Assembly: GCA_014378125.1 (NCBI GenBank) | Contig: JACMOG010000112.1 | Coordinates: 1-14,428, forward strand | Direction of reading: 5' to 3' | DNA length: 14,428 nt | Origin: Vitreoscilla sp. | GTDB taxonomy: Bacteria; Pseudomonadota; Gammaproteobacteria; Burkholderiales; Burkholderiaceae | Part shown: in pieces, positions 6,750 to 14,202 of the stretch | Numbering within the stretch: the first letter of the stretch is position 1 | Layout: every line of letters starts with the position of its first letter | Made by a program: the position numbers and the translations under genes | Notes under the pieces: model-generated | Database searches by the model: none | Seen by the model: only the letters and a program-made list of their open reading frames with translations | What the model was told of the DNA's origin: nothing

Positions 6750-7949
6750 TCAGGCCTCGGGCCAGTCGTCGATGGCCGCGGCCAGTCGCTCGTAGTCGGA
6801 CTCGTCGTTGTAGACCTGCGCGGCCAGCCGCACGTGCGCCCGCCCGCGGATGGGCATCACCTGGGCCTCGATGCGGCGCTCGTGCAGCAGCCAGTCCTTC
6901 AGCGCATACGCGGCGGGCTCGCCCAACGACTGGATGCGCGCCGGCAGCGCCACGCTGGCCATGCAGCCCACCAGCGGCTCGGGCGTGTCGAACGGCTGGC
7001 CCCAGCGCGCGGCCAGCGTGTGCGCCATGCGCCAGACGAGGTCGTGGTTCCAGGCGCGCATCGCGTCCAGGCCCAGCACGTCGCGCATGAACGCGATGCC
7101 GTCGGGCGCGCACAGCACGGCCGACGGGTCGCGCGTGCCGGTCCAGTCGAACTCCTGCGCCAGGCCCACGTCGAGGCCCCACGAGATCACCGGCGGATGC
7201 AGCGCCGCGCGACGGCCCGGCGCCACCCACAGGAAGCCGCAGGCGCGCGGCGCGAACGCCCATTTGTGCAGGTTGCCCACGAACCAGTCGGCGCCCAGCG
7301 CGGGCACGTCCAGCGCGATCGCGCCGGGGGCGTGCGCGCCATCGACCAGCACCGGCACGCCGTGCGCGCGGCAGCGTTCCACCATGGCCGCCACCGGCAG
7401 GATCAACGCGGTCTCGGACGAGATGTGATCCAGCACCGCCAGGCGCGTGCGCGGCGTGAGCACGCGCTCCACCGCGTCGGCGCAGGCCTGGACGATGTCG
7501 CCCTGCACGGGAAACGGCGTGGCGGCGACGACGACCTTCGCGCCGGCGCCACGCGCCACGAATTCGGCCGCCTTGACGACCGCGCCGTAGGCTTGGTCCA
7601 GCACCACGATCTCGTCGCCGGGCTTCAGCGCGAGAGAGCGCAGCACCGCGTTGATGCCGGTGCTGGCGTTGTCGACGAAGACGATGTCGTCGCCGCGCGC
7701 GCCCACGAACTCGCCCACCGTGTCGGCCACGCGGCGCAGCAACGGCCGCGGCGCGCCGGCGTCGTCGGGCGCCAGGCGGATGAGCTCACGGAACAGGAAC
7801 GCGGCCGGCTGCGCCTCGATGCGGCGCTGCCAGGCGTGTTGCGCCTCCAGCACCACGCGCGGCGTGGCGCCCACGGTGCCGTGGTTGAGATACGTGATGT
7901 CGGGATCCAGCCACCACTGGGCGAGAAGGGAGCGGCCGAAGGCGGGCAC
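6750..7949 (-). CDS. Class V aminotransferase-fold PLP enzyme, isopenicillin-N-epimerase-like
   Basis: A 399-residue cytoplasmic PLP-dependent enzyme of fold type I. It shows TYLNHGTVGATP near the N-terminus (residues 19-30), the substrate/PLP segments DHISSETALILPV (174-186) and VDGAHAPGAI (202-211), and the Schiff-base lysine, Lys229 in GNLHKWAFAP. The combination is typical of the CefD/isopenicillin-N-epimerase-like and EgtE-like group rather than NifS-type desulfurases. Real substrates of bacterial homologues are mostly unknown and no beta-lactam or ergothioneine genes are nearby. The start is GTG at 7949 with GGA about eight bases before it. It is the first gene of a two-gene unit with dusC and is divergent from the FKBP gene, separated by about 200 bases. 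Confidence 0.87.
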   Translation of the reverse strand: MPAFGRSLLAQWWLDPDITYLNHGTVGATPRVVLEAQHAWQRRIEAQPAAFLFRELIRLAPDDAGAPRPLLRRVADTVGEFVGARGDDIVFVDNASTGINAVLRSLALKPGDEIVVLDQAYGAVVKAAEFVARGAGAKVVVAATPFPVQGDIVQACADAVERVLTPRTRLAVLDHISSETALILPVAAMVERCRAHGVPVLVDGAHAPGAIALDVPALGADWFVGNLHKWAFAPRACGFLWVAPGRRAALHPPVISWGLDVGLAQEFDWTGTRDPSAVLCAPDGIAFMRDVLGLDAMRAWNHDLVWRMAHTLAARWGQPFDTPEPLVGCMASVALPARIQSLGEPAAYALKDWLLHERRIEAQVMPIRGRAHVRLAAQVYNDESDYERLAAAIDDWPEA

Positions 7950-8155
7950 GGGGCGTCCAAAGGGCGGGGAAGCGACGATTGTCGCGCGCGGCGGCCCCGG
8001 CCGCCGGCGAGCCCGGCAAGCCCGGCTGACAGGCTCAGTGCAGGTCGGTCGGCTGCACCGCCGGCGACGCGTCCAGCTCCGCCCGGCCAGGTGTCACGTC
8101 GGCCGAGCAACCCGCGTCTATCATTCGCGCTTTGCAAATGATCCTGGAGATCTCG
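7950..8155. promoter_or_regulatory. Divergent upstream region of the aminotransferase and FKBP genes
   Basis: This 206-base gap must carry promoters for both flanking genes. A perfect 7-bp inverted repeat GGCGGCC-CC-GGCCGCC lies at 7990-8005. A -10-like TATCAT is at 8119-8124, 32 bases before the FKBP ATG, without a convincing -35 box. No gene is supported here. Confidence 0.35.
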
Positions 8156-8608
8156 ATGAGCTTCCGCCTGAGTTCCGCCCGCCTGGCCGCCGCGCTGGCC
8201 CTCGCCACCGGCTTCGCCACCGCCGCCCACGCCGACGACTCGGCCGCCCTCGCCGCCGCCGCCAAGGAGCCCGGCGCCGTCGTCACCCCCAGTGGCCTGG
8301 TGTTCAGGTCGCTGGTCGAAGGCAAGGGCGCGTCGCCGCGCGCCACCAGCACCGTCAAGGTCAACTACAAGGGCAGCTTCGTCGACGGCACGAAGTTCGA
8401 CGCGTCGGCCGACCACGGCGGCGCGATCTCGTTCCCGCTCAACCGCGTGATCCCGTGCTGGACCGAAGGCGTGCAGAAGCTCAAGGTGGGCGGCAAGGCC
8501 AAGCTCACCTGCCCGTCGGCCATCGCCTACGGCCCGGCCGGCGCCGGCAGCGCCATTCCGCCCAACACCACGCTGGTGTTCGAGGTGGAACTGCTGGGCG
8601 TCAACTAA
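8156..8608 (+). CDS. Exported FKBP-type peptidyl-prolyl cis-trans isomerase
   Basis: A 150-residue protein catalysing cis-trans isomerisation of prolyl bonds, probably as a periplasmic folding factor. The signal peptide (residues 1-26) ends at AHA before DDSA. A short linker and one FKBP domain follow: VKVNYKGSFVDGTKFDAS (67-84), FPLNRVIPCWTEGVQKLKVG (93-112) with the active-site Trp102, AIAYG (122-126), IPPNTTLVFEVELLGV (134-149). It lacks the long dimerising N-terminal helices of FkpA/Mip, so it is a small single-domain form. ATG 8156 is chosen because GGAG lies six bases upstream and it opens directly into the signal peptide; the in-frame TTG at 8132 is unlikely. Cys101 replaces the Gly usual before Trp, and Cys119 could pair with it. 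Its stop codon overlaps that of the opposing gene. Confidence 0.93.
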   Translation: MSFRLSSARLAAALALATGFATAAHADDSAALAAAAKEPGAVVTPSGLVFRSLVEGKGASPRATSTVKVNYKGSFVDGTKFDASADHGGAISFPLNRVIPCWTEGVQKLKVGGKAKLTCPSAIAYGPAGAGSAIPPNTTLVFEVELLGVN

Positions 8609-9537
8609 GACCGGCCCGGCGCCAGCCGCATCCGCTGGCGCATGCCGTCGACCACGGCATCGAGCGCGCTTTGGCTCGCCTCGGGCACCTGCCCGCGCAC
8701 GATGTCGCGATAGTCATCGTGCGTGCAGTCGCCGGTGTCCACGCAGTGGAGCGCCGACTGCACCCCGCCGCGGCAGTCGCCCACCAGCTCGCAGCCGACG
8801 ATCTCGGCGCCCAGCTCGTGCAGCTGGTGATCGGTGCCGTCGTCCGCGGAAGGAATGCCCGCGTCGACGAAGTCGGCGTTGCTCTGCAGCGCCTCGGCGG
8901 GGGCCCGGCGGTCGCCGGGGCGTAGCGCGGCGTCGATGTCGGCGCTCGAGGTGGCGCGGCCCGCGGGCGAGACGATGCCCCGCCCGTTGATGGGCACCAG
9001 CAGGTCCTTGCCGCCGCGCTGCTCCATGGCCACGTCGTACAGCGACTGCACGCTGGGGTACGTCTCGAGCACGCCCGCGCAACGCCTGGCGATGTCGTCC
9101 ACGAGCGTGGCCGCGGCCTCGTAGACCGCGTCCTCGCCAACGTGCACCGGCGCGCCGCCCCGATGCCGCGCCACGTCGTTGCAGCGCTTCCACGCGAGCA
9201 GCGCGTAGAACTTGCCGCCCTCCTGCGGCCGGCTCATGGCCTGCTGGATGAAGTCGACGACGCTGGAGGCGTTCTCGAACTCGGCACGCATCTTGACGCT
9301 GCGGCCGCTCTGCTCGGTGCCCCGCGGCGTCGACGCCGTCGGATCGCCTCTGCCCGCAGTTGGCGACGCCACGTCCCCCGCGGCAACGGCGCTGGCGGCC
9401 AGGCTCGCCCGCGGCGGCAGGTGATGCACGCGGCGCGACAGGTGGACCAGCGCGACGCAGCCCGCCACGACGATGACGATCCCGGCCGCCGAGGACTTGT
9501 GGTTGCGAAGCCAGTGGAGGAATTCGGTGATGCTCAT
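8605..9537 (-). CDS. Membrane-anchored cysteine-rich protein of unknown function
   Basis: A 310-residue protein with one N-terminal transmembrane helix (about residues 17-33, AAGIVIVVAGCVALVHL), a Pro/Ala/Ser/Thr-rich spacer to about residue 80, and a soluble, probably periplasmic domain. The domain carries KFYALLAWKRCND (109-121) and a regular C-x5-C-x9-C-x5-C array (Cys249, 255, 265, 271; GCELVGDC and CVDTGDC), which could make two disulfides. I do not recognise the family. The ATG at 9537 follows GGGAG by seven bases and overlaps the GST stop as ATGA, so translation is coupled to the upstream GST gene. An in-frame extension up to 9693 would be antisense-like Arg-rich sequence within the GST gene and is rejected. 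Tail-to-tail with the FKBP gene, sharing stop-codon bases. Confidence 0.72.
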   Translation of the reverse strand: MSITEFLHWLRNHKSSAAGIVIVVAGCVALVHLSRRVHHLPPRASLAASAVAAGDVASPTAGRGDPTASTPRGTEQSGRSVKMRAEFENASSVVDFIQQAMSRPQEGGKFYALLAWKRCNDVARHRGGAPVHVGEDAVYEAAATLVDDIARRCAGVLETYPSVQSLYDVAMEQRGGKDLLVPINGRGIVSPAGRATSSADIDAALRPGDRRAPAEALQSNADFVDAGIPSADDGTDHQLHELGAEIVGCELVGDCRGGVQSALHCVDTGDCTHDDYRDIVRGQVPEASQSALDAVVDGMRQRMRLAPGRS

Positions 9538-10130
9538 GCCAATGCTCCCGCACGCGCGTAGGCGTCCCGCGCGCAGCACGCGGCAAGCCATCGCGCAGCA
9601 TGCGGAAATTCGCCGAGCTCGGCGTGGCGCAGCAACGGGAAGACGCCCGCCACGTTCAAGTCCGCCACGCAGAAGCTCGATCCAAGCAGCCATGGCTGAC
9701 GAGCCAGCGCCGCGTCGAGACGACCCAACGAACGTCGCAGTTCGGCCAACGCCGCGGTCGCCTGCACAGGATCACGACGGTACTCCGGCAGCCAGAAAGA
9801 GTGCGAGGCCCAGCGTACGTAGGCAGGCTCGAGCGACGCCGCCCAGAAACTCCATTGCGCGGCCAGCGCCTCGCCTCGCGCGTCCAACGGCTCCAACGCG
9901 CTGGCCTTGCACGCGAGCCACAGGTTGATGGCGAGCGATTCGCTGAGCGCGAAGTCGTCATCCAGCAGGCAGGGAATCGTGGCGCCCGGATTGACCGACA
10001 GCAGTTCGGCATCGGTCGCGCAGGCATCGACCGCGACCGGGCGGTGCTCGTAAGGCAACCCGGTCTCCTCGAGCATCCACAGCGCCCTGAAGGCGCGCGA
10101 GCGGCTGGTGCCGAACAGGATCAGGGACAT
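9534..10130 (-). CDS. Glutathione S-transferase-like protein
   Basis: A protein of about 198 residues with the N-terminal thioredoxin-like GST fold: MSLILFGTSRSRAFRALWML with a possible catalytic Ser in TSRS, the cis-Pro loop TIPCL (in place of the common KVPAL), and the glutathione-contacting SES in FALSESLAINLWL. A helical C-terminal domain follows (ARQPWLLGSSFCVADLNVAG, the GST N-capping region). Cytosolic GSTs conjugate or reduce substrates with glutathione; the substrate here is unknown. The start at 10130 is chosen because it gives the normal family N-terminus. An in-frame ATG at 10166 has GGGGAG only one base before it, too close to be used comfortably, but remains possible. The gene lies downstream of the AraC-type regulator in the same direction and ends in an ATGA overlap with the next gene. 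Confidence 0.87.
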   Translation of the reverse strand: MSLILFGTSRSRAFRALWMLEETGLPYEHRPVAVDACATDAELLSVNPGATIPCLLDDDFALSESLAINLWLACKASALEPLDARGEALAAQWSFWAASLEPAYVRWASHSFWLPEYRRDPVQATAALAELRRSLGRLDAALARQPWLLGSSFCVADLNVAGVFPLLRHAELGEFPHAARWLAACCARDAYARAGALA

Positions 10131-10175
10131 GCGGCGAGGCGTCAGGGTGATGGGTGGTGCGCCCATTCTCCCCGA

Positions 10176-11228
10176 CTAGTCCGCCGCGCTACCCGGCGCC
10201 TCGCGCAGCTCGCGCGGCGTCGCGCCGAACCAGCGCCGCACGGTGCGGCTGAAGTTGGACGTGTCGACGTAGCCCAGCCGCGCGGCGATCTCCTCCACCG
10301 GCGCGGCGGTGTGCAGCAGCATCCACAGCGCGCGCTGCTTGCGCGCGGCGTCGAGCAGTTGCTGGAACGTGGCGCCGTCGTCGTGCAGCCGGCGGATGAG
10401 CGTGCGCGCCGAGATGCCGCAGCGCGCGGCCACGTCGGCCATGCGCGCGTAGGCGCCATCGTCCACGCTCGCCAGCACGCCGGCCACGCGCTGCGCCATG
10501 CTGGCGCCGGCCACCTCGGCCAGCGCCTCCTCGCATTCGCGGCACGCGCTCGCGTGCGCCTTCGCGTCGGCACCCAGGCACGGCAGCGCCAGGTCGCGCT
10601 GCGCGACGTGGAACGCGAACGCGGGCTGGTCGAAGCGCACCTCGGCCACGCCGAAACGCTGGTACTGCTCGCGCCATGCCGGCAGGGGCAACGGCAGGTC
10701 GATGCGCAGCGCTGGCGGCACCTGGCCCACCGCGGTCTCGATCATGCGCAGGATGGCGGCCAGCACGGTGTCGATGACGAAGGCACGCACCGGGCCCAGG
10801 CCGGTACGCTCGACGGCATGCATGGCGATGCCGTCGCGGGTATCCACGCACGTCCACGCCATCGCGTCGTTGCGCGTGGTTCCGTAACGCGCCAGGGTGA
10901 GCATGGCCTCGCGCAGGTCGCGGCTGGTGACCACTGCGTAGCCCAGCGCGCCGTGCGCCGACACGGGCGCGCCGCCGCCCAGGTCCAGGCCCAGCCACGG
11001 CCGTCGCGTGGCGGCCATCGCACCCTCGGCCAGGCGCACGATCGTGTCGCGGCCCAGACGCTTGTCGTCGGTGATGAGCGTGGCCCAGTCGAGGCCGGCG
11101 GCGGCCAGCACGCGGTCGCCATCCACGTCGGCGTGCTGAAGGAGCATGCGCAGCAGGCGTGCGTAGATCGGTGGCACGAGCGAGCCAGGTTGCGGCAGGG
11201 GCGGGGGGGCTTTGGTGGCGCGGGGCAT
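10176..11228 (-). CDS. AraC/XylS-family transcriptional regulator (AlkR/OruR-type architecture)
   Basis: A 350-residue regulator. The N-terminal part (about residues 20-205) matches the 'arabinose-binding-like' sensor domain of OruR/VirS/AlkR-type regulators (GALGYAVVTSRDLREAMLTL). The C-terminal 90 residues hold the two AraC helix-turn-helices: MADVAARCGISARTLIRRLH (263-282) and VEEIAARLGYVDTSNFSRTV (311-330), followed by RRWFGATPREL. It is divergent from alkB, with 135 bases between starts, as alkR is linked to alkM in Acinetobacter. I infer that it activates alkB and the genes after it in response to alkanes or their products. ATG 11228 has only a weak GGA upstream. GST and the cysteine-rich gene follow in the same direction and may be cotranscribed. 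Confidence 0.9.
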   Translation of the reverse strand: MPRATKAPPPLPQPGSLVPPIYARLLRMLLQHADVDGDRVLAAAGLDWATLITDDKRLGRDTIVRLAEGAMAATRRPWLGLDLGGGAPVSAHGALGYAVVTSRDLREAMLTLARYGTTRNDAMAWTCVDTRDGIAMHAVERTGLGPVRAFVIDTVLAAILRMIETAVGQVPPALRIDLPLPLPAWREQYQRFGVAEVRFDQPAFAFHVAQRDLALPCLGADAKAHASACRECEEALAEVAGASMAQRVAGVLASVDDGAYARMADVAARCGISARTLIRRLHDDGATFQQLLDAARKQRALWMLLHTAAPVEEIAARLGYVDTSNFSRTVRRWFGATPRELREAPGSAAD

Positions 11229-11253
11229 GTTCCGGAGCGGTGCAGCCTGCTCA

Positions 11254-11345
11254 GTGTCTTCCCTTGATCGGGGCACCTGGAGGCAGGATTGACACTTTAT
11301 GACGATTTGTTGGCAGTTGCATCGGTGTCTGCCCCTGACCGGGCC
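11254..11345. promoter_or_regulatory. Imperfect 21-bp direct repeat in the araC-alkB gap (possible operator)
   Basis: The copies at 11254-11274 and 11325-11345 both begin GTGTCT, share CCC, TGA and CGGG blocks, and agree at 17 of 21 positions. They are 71 bases apart, close to seven helical turns. AraC-family proteins commonly bind direct repeats, so these may be regulator sites. The copies flank the TTGACA at 11289-11294. Confidence 0.4.
11289..11294 (+). promoter_or_regulatory. Candidate -35 box of alkB
   Basis: TTGACA is a perfect sigma-70 -35 hexamer, 70 bases before the alkB ATG. No good -10 hexamer is found 16-18 bases downstream, which would fit a promoter needing an activator, but the match could also be chance. 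Confidence 0.35.
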
Positions 11346-11363
11346 GCCCACACTGGCACCACC

Positions 11364-12590
11364 ATGAGCCTTGCCACCACCTCCGATCCTTCCCTGTTCT
11401 ACGTCGATCGCAAGCGTCACGCATGGGCCCTGTCGCTGCTCGTGCCGGCAATGGTCGGACTGGGACCGCTGCTGCACGCCGCGTGGCCGAGGACGGCGCT
11501 GCTGTGGCTGCCGGTGGTGTTCGTCTATTGCATGGCGCCCCTGATCGATTTCGCGCTGGGCGCCGATACCAGCAATCCGCCCGAAGGCGCCGTGCCACGC
11601 CTGGAGGCCGATCCGTACTACCGTCGAGTCACCTTCGCGCTGGTGCCCCTGCTGTGGGGCGCGTTCGTGTACGGCGCATGGTTTTGCATGCGCACTCCGC
11701 TCACCTGGGCCGGCCAGCTGGCCGTGGTGCTCACCACGGGCATGGTGGGCGGCTTCTGCATCAACCTGGGCCACGAGCTGGGCCACAAGAAGTCGACGCT
11801 GGAGCGCTGGCTCGCGAAGATCGTGCTCGCGCCCACGTTCTACGGCCACTTCACCATCGAGCACAACCGGGGCCACCATCGCGACGTGGCCACGTCCGCC
11901 GATCCCGCCTCGGCGCGCATGGGCGAAGGCATCTGGCGCTTTGCCCTGCGCGAGATGCCCGGCGCGTTCCGGCGCGCGTGGCAGCTGGAGCGCGCCCGCA
12001 TGAGGGCGGACGGGCTGCCGTTCTGGTCGCTGCGCAACGAGCTGCTCCAGCCCGCGCTGATCACGATCGCCCTTTGGGCGGCGCTGGCCGCCTGGCTGGG
12101 CTGGCAGGTGCTCGTGTTCCTGCTGCTCGCATCGCTGTGGGCCAACTTCCAGCTCACTACCGCCAACTACATCGAGCATTACGGCTTGCTTCGTCGCGTG
12201 GGGCCCGACGGACGCGTGGAGCGTTGTGCGCCGCAGCACTCGTGGAACAGCAACCACCTGTTCTCGAACTGGGCCGTGTTCCACCTTCAGCGCCATTCCG
12301 ACCACCATGCGCACCCGATGCGACGCTATCAGTCGTTGCGCCACTTCGACGACGTGCCGCAGCTGCCCAACGGCTACTTCGGCATGTTCACGATCGCGTA
12401 TTTCCCGCCGCTCTGGTTTGCTCTGATGGACGCGCGCCTCGTGGCGGCCGTCCACTCGGATGCGACGCGCATCAACTTCCAACCGCGGCGTCGCGCCTCG
12501 CTGATGCGCCGGCATGGACTCGTCGATTCCCCGGATGCGAACGCCGGATCCGGCGCGCATGATTCCCGCAAAGAAGCCCCCGTTGGCTGA
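11364..12590 (+). CDS. alkB: Alkane 1-monooxygenase
   Basis: Integral-membrane non-haem di-iron enzyme that hydroxylates the terminal carbon of n-alkanes using O2 and electrons from rubredoxin. All histidine motifs are present: HELGHK (137-142), EHNRGHHRDVATSADPAS (166-183), the AlkB-specific NYIEHYG (268-274) and LQRHSDHHAHPMRRYQSLR (308-326). Hydrophobic helices lie at about 21-40, 44-62, 90-108, 116-135 and 228-260. The 408 residues align almost without gaps to Pseudomonas AlkB. Val54 occupies the place of GPo1 Trp55, which limits alkane length there. ATG 11364 is chosen because the conserved YVDRKRHAW follows; Shine-Dalgarno is poor. An in-frame TTG at 11289 would add 25 unlikely residues. 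First gene of an operon with the GMC gene 19 bases downstream; divergent from the AraC regulator. Confidence 0.96.
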   Translation: MSLATTSDPSLFYVDRKRHAWALSLLVPAMVGLGPLLHAAWPRTALLWLPVVFVYCMAPLIDFALGADTSNPPEGAVPRLEADPYYRRVTFALVPLLWGAFVYGAWFCMRTPLTWAGQLAVVLTTGMVGGFCINLGHELGHKKSTLERWLAKIVLAPTFYGHFTIEHNRGHHRDVATSADPASARMGEGIWRFALREMPGAFRRAWQLERARMRADGLPFWSLRNELLQPALITIALWAALAAWLGWQVLVFLLLASLWANFQLTTANYIEHYGLLRRVGPDGRVERCAPQHSWNSNHLFSNWAVFHLQRHSDHHAHPMRRYQSLRHFDDVPQLPNGYFGMFTIAYFPPLWFALMDARLVAAVHSDATRINFQPRRRASLMRRHGLVDSPDANAGSGAHDSRKEAPVG

Positions 12591-12609
12591 CCACAAGAAA
12601 GAGACAGGC

Positions 12610-14202
12610 ATGAACTTCGACTACATCGTGGTGGGTGGCGGCTCCGGTGGTTGCGTGCTGGCCGCGCGACTCAGCGAGGACCCGTCGGTGTCGGTGGCGC
12701 TGATCGAGGCCGGCCCCGCCGACAGGAACATGCTCATCCACGTGCCCGCGGGCATGGCGTTGCTGGCGCAGACGCACACCGCCAACTGGAACTTCTCCAC
12801 CGTGCCGCAGAAGGGCCTGAACGGCCGCATCGGCTGGCAGCCGCGCGGCAAGGTGCTGGGCGGCTCCAGCTCGGTCAACGCGATGATCTACATCCGCGGC
12901 CATCGCGCCGACTACGACCACTGGGCGGCCGAAGGCAACAAGGGCTGGAGCTACGACGAGGTGCTGCCCTACTTCCGCCGCGCCGAGCACAACGAGCGGC
13001 TCGGCGGCGACTACCACGGCAACGCCGGGCCGCTCAACGTGATGGACCTGCGCAGCCCGAACCGCTTCGGCCCGGTCTTCGTCGAGGCCGCGGTGCAGGC
13101 CGGCTACCCGAAGAACGCCGACTTCAACGGCGCGGTGCAGGAAGGCGTCGGCCTGTACCAGGTGACCCACAAGAACGGCGAGCGCCACAGCGCCGCGAAG
13201 GCCTACCTCACGCCGAACCTCGGCCGCAAGAACCTGACCGTGATGACCGGTGCGCACACGACGCGCATCCTGCTGGATGGCAAGCGCGCCGTCGGCGTCG
13301 AGGTGCGCGTGAACGGCGCATTGCAGCCGCTGAAGGCGACGCGCGAGGTGCTGCTGTGCGCCGGCTCGCTGCAATCACCGCAGATCCTGATGCTGTCGGG
13401 CATCGGCCCGGGCGCCGCGTTGCAGAAGCACGGCATTGCAGTCGTGCACGCGCTCGACGGTGTCGGCGCGAACCTGCACGACCATGTCGGCGTGGTGCAG
13501 GTCGTCAACACGCCGGGGCTGACCGAACTGTTCGGCCTGTCGCTGCCGGGCGCGGTCAATGCGATCCGCGGCATCTTCGAGTGGCGCAATGCGCGCAAAG
13601 GCATCCTGACGACCAACTTCGCCGAGGCCGGCGGCTTCATCAAGAGTTCGCCGAGCGAGGCGCTGCCCGACCTGCAACTGCACTTCGTGATCGGCAAGCT
13701 GATCGACCACGGCCGCAAGCCGAGCTTCGGCCACGGCTACTCGTGCCATGTGTGCCTGCTGCGCCCGAAGAGCCGCGGCTCGCTGAAGCTTGCGAGCACC
13801 GACCCGCTGGCGGCGCCACTGATCGACCCGAACTTTTTCGCCGAACGCGACGACATGGACAAGCTGCGGCGCGGCTTCAAGCTGATGCGCAACATCCTGC
13901 AGCAGCCGGCGCTGGCCGGCCACCGCGGCCAGGAACTGCCGGCTTCGGCCGGCGCACAGACCGATGCGCAGATCGAGCAGTTCATTCGCGGCCACGCCGA
14001 CACGATCTACCACCCGGTCGGCACCTGCCGCATGGGCGCGGGCGCTTGGGCCGTGGTCGACACGCACCTGCGCGTGCACGGCGTGCAGGGGCTGCGTGTG
14101 GTCGATGCGTCGATCATGCCGAGCATCATCGGCGGCAACACCAATGCGCCGGTGATCGCGATCGCCGAAAAGGCCGCCGATCTGATTCGAGCCGCCGCCT
14201 GA
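12610..14202 (+). CDS. alkJ: GMC-family FAD alcohol dehydrogenase, AlkJ-like
   Basis: A 530-residue flavoprotein of the glucose-methanol-choline family. FAD-binding DYIVVGGGSGGCVLAARLS (4-22), GMC signature 1 around PRGKVLGGSSSVNAMIYIRG (78-97), signature 2 GSLQSPQILMLSGIGP (252-267), and the catalytic pair His468 (TIYHPVGTCRMG) and Asn512 (GNTNAPVIAIAEKAADLI). Much of it resembles AlkJ of Pseudomonas, which oxidises medium-chain alcohols to aldehydes and passes electrons to the respiratory chain. It stops about 30 residues earlier than AlkJ. With alkB 19 bases upstream, a role in the second step of alkane oxidation is the natural inference; choline dehydrogenase is less likely. ATG 12610 is preceded by AAAGAGA, and the in-frame ATG at 12514 lies inside alkB. 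Confidence 0.9.
   Translation: MNFDYIVVGGGSGGCVLAARLSEDPSVSVALIEAGPADRNMLIHVPAGMALLAQTHTANWNFSTVPQKGLNGRIGWQPRGKVLGGSSSVNAMIYIRGHRADYDHWAAEGNKGWSYDEVLPYFRRAEHNERLGGDYHGNAGPLNVMDLRSPNRFGPVFVEAAVQAGYPKNADFNGAVQEGVGLYQVTHKNGERHSAAKAYLTPNLGRKNLTVMTGAHTTRILLDGKRAVGVEVRVNGALQPLKATREVLLCAGSLQSPQILMLSGIGPGAALQKHGIAVVHALDGVGANLHDHVGVVQVVNTPGLTELFGLSLPGAVNAIRGIFEWRNARKGILTTNFAEAGGFIKSSPSEALPDLQLHFVIGKLIDHGRKPSFGHGYSCHVCLLRPKSRGSLKLASTDPLAAPLIDPNFFAERDDMDKLRRGFKLMRNILQQPALAGHRGQELPASAGAQTDAQIEQFIRGHADTIYHPVGTCRMGAGAWAVVDTHLRVHGVQGLRVVDASIMPSIIGGNTNAPVIAIAEKAADLIRAAA

Noticed and set aside
7990..8005. GGCGGCC-CC-GGCCGCC palindrome as a terminator or operator
   Set aside because: Pure G/C palindromes of this size are expected by chance at this composition, and no U-run or second copy supports a function.
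5594..8141. Two long overlapping plus-strand frames across dusC and the aminotransferase
   Set aside because: They are Arg/Ala/His-rich shadows of two well-supported minus-strand genes.
9538..9693. N-terminal extension of the cysteine-rich protein
   Set aside because: The extension is Arg-rich and lies inside the GST coding sequence. The ATG at 9537 has a good ribosome-binding site and opens into the membrane anchor.
10176..12611. 811-codon minus-strand frame through alkB
   Set aside because: Only its last 350 codons are the AraC regulator. The upstream part is the antisense shadow of alkB and lacks any family signal, so the start was placed at 11228.
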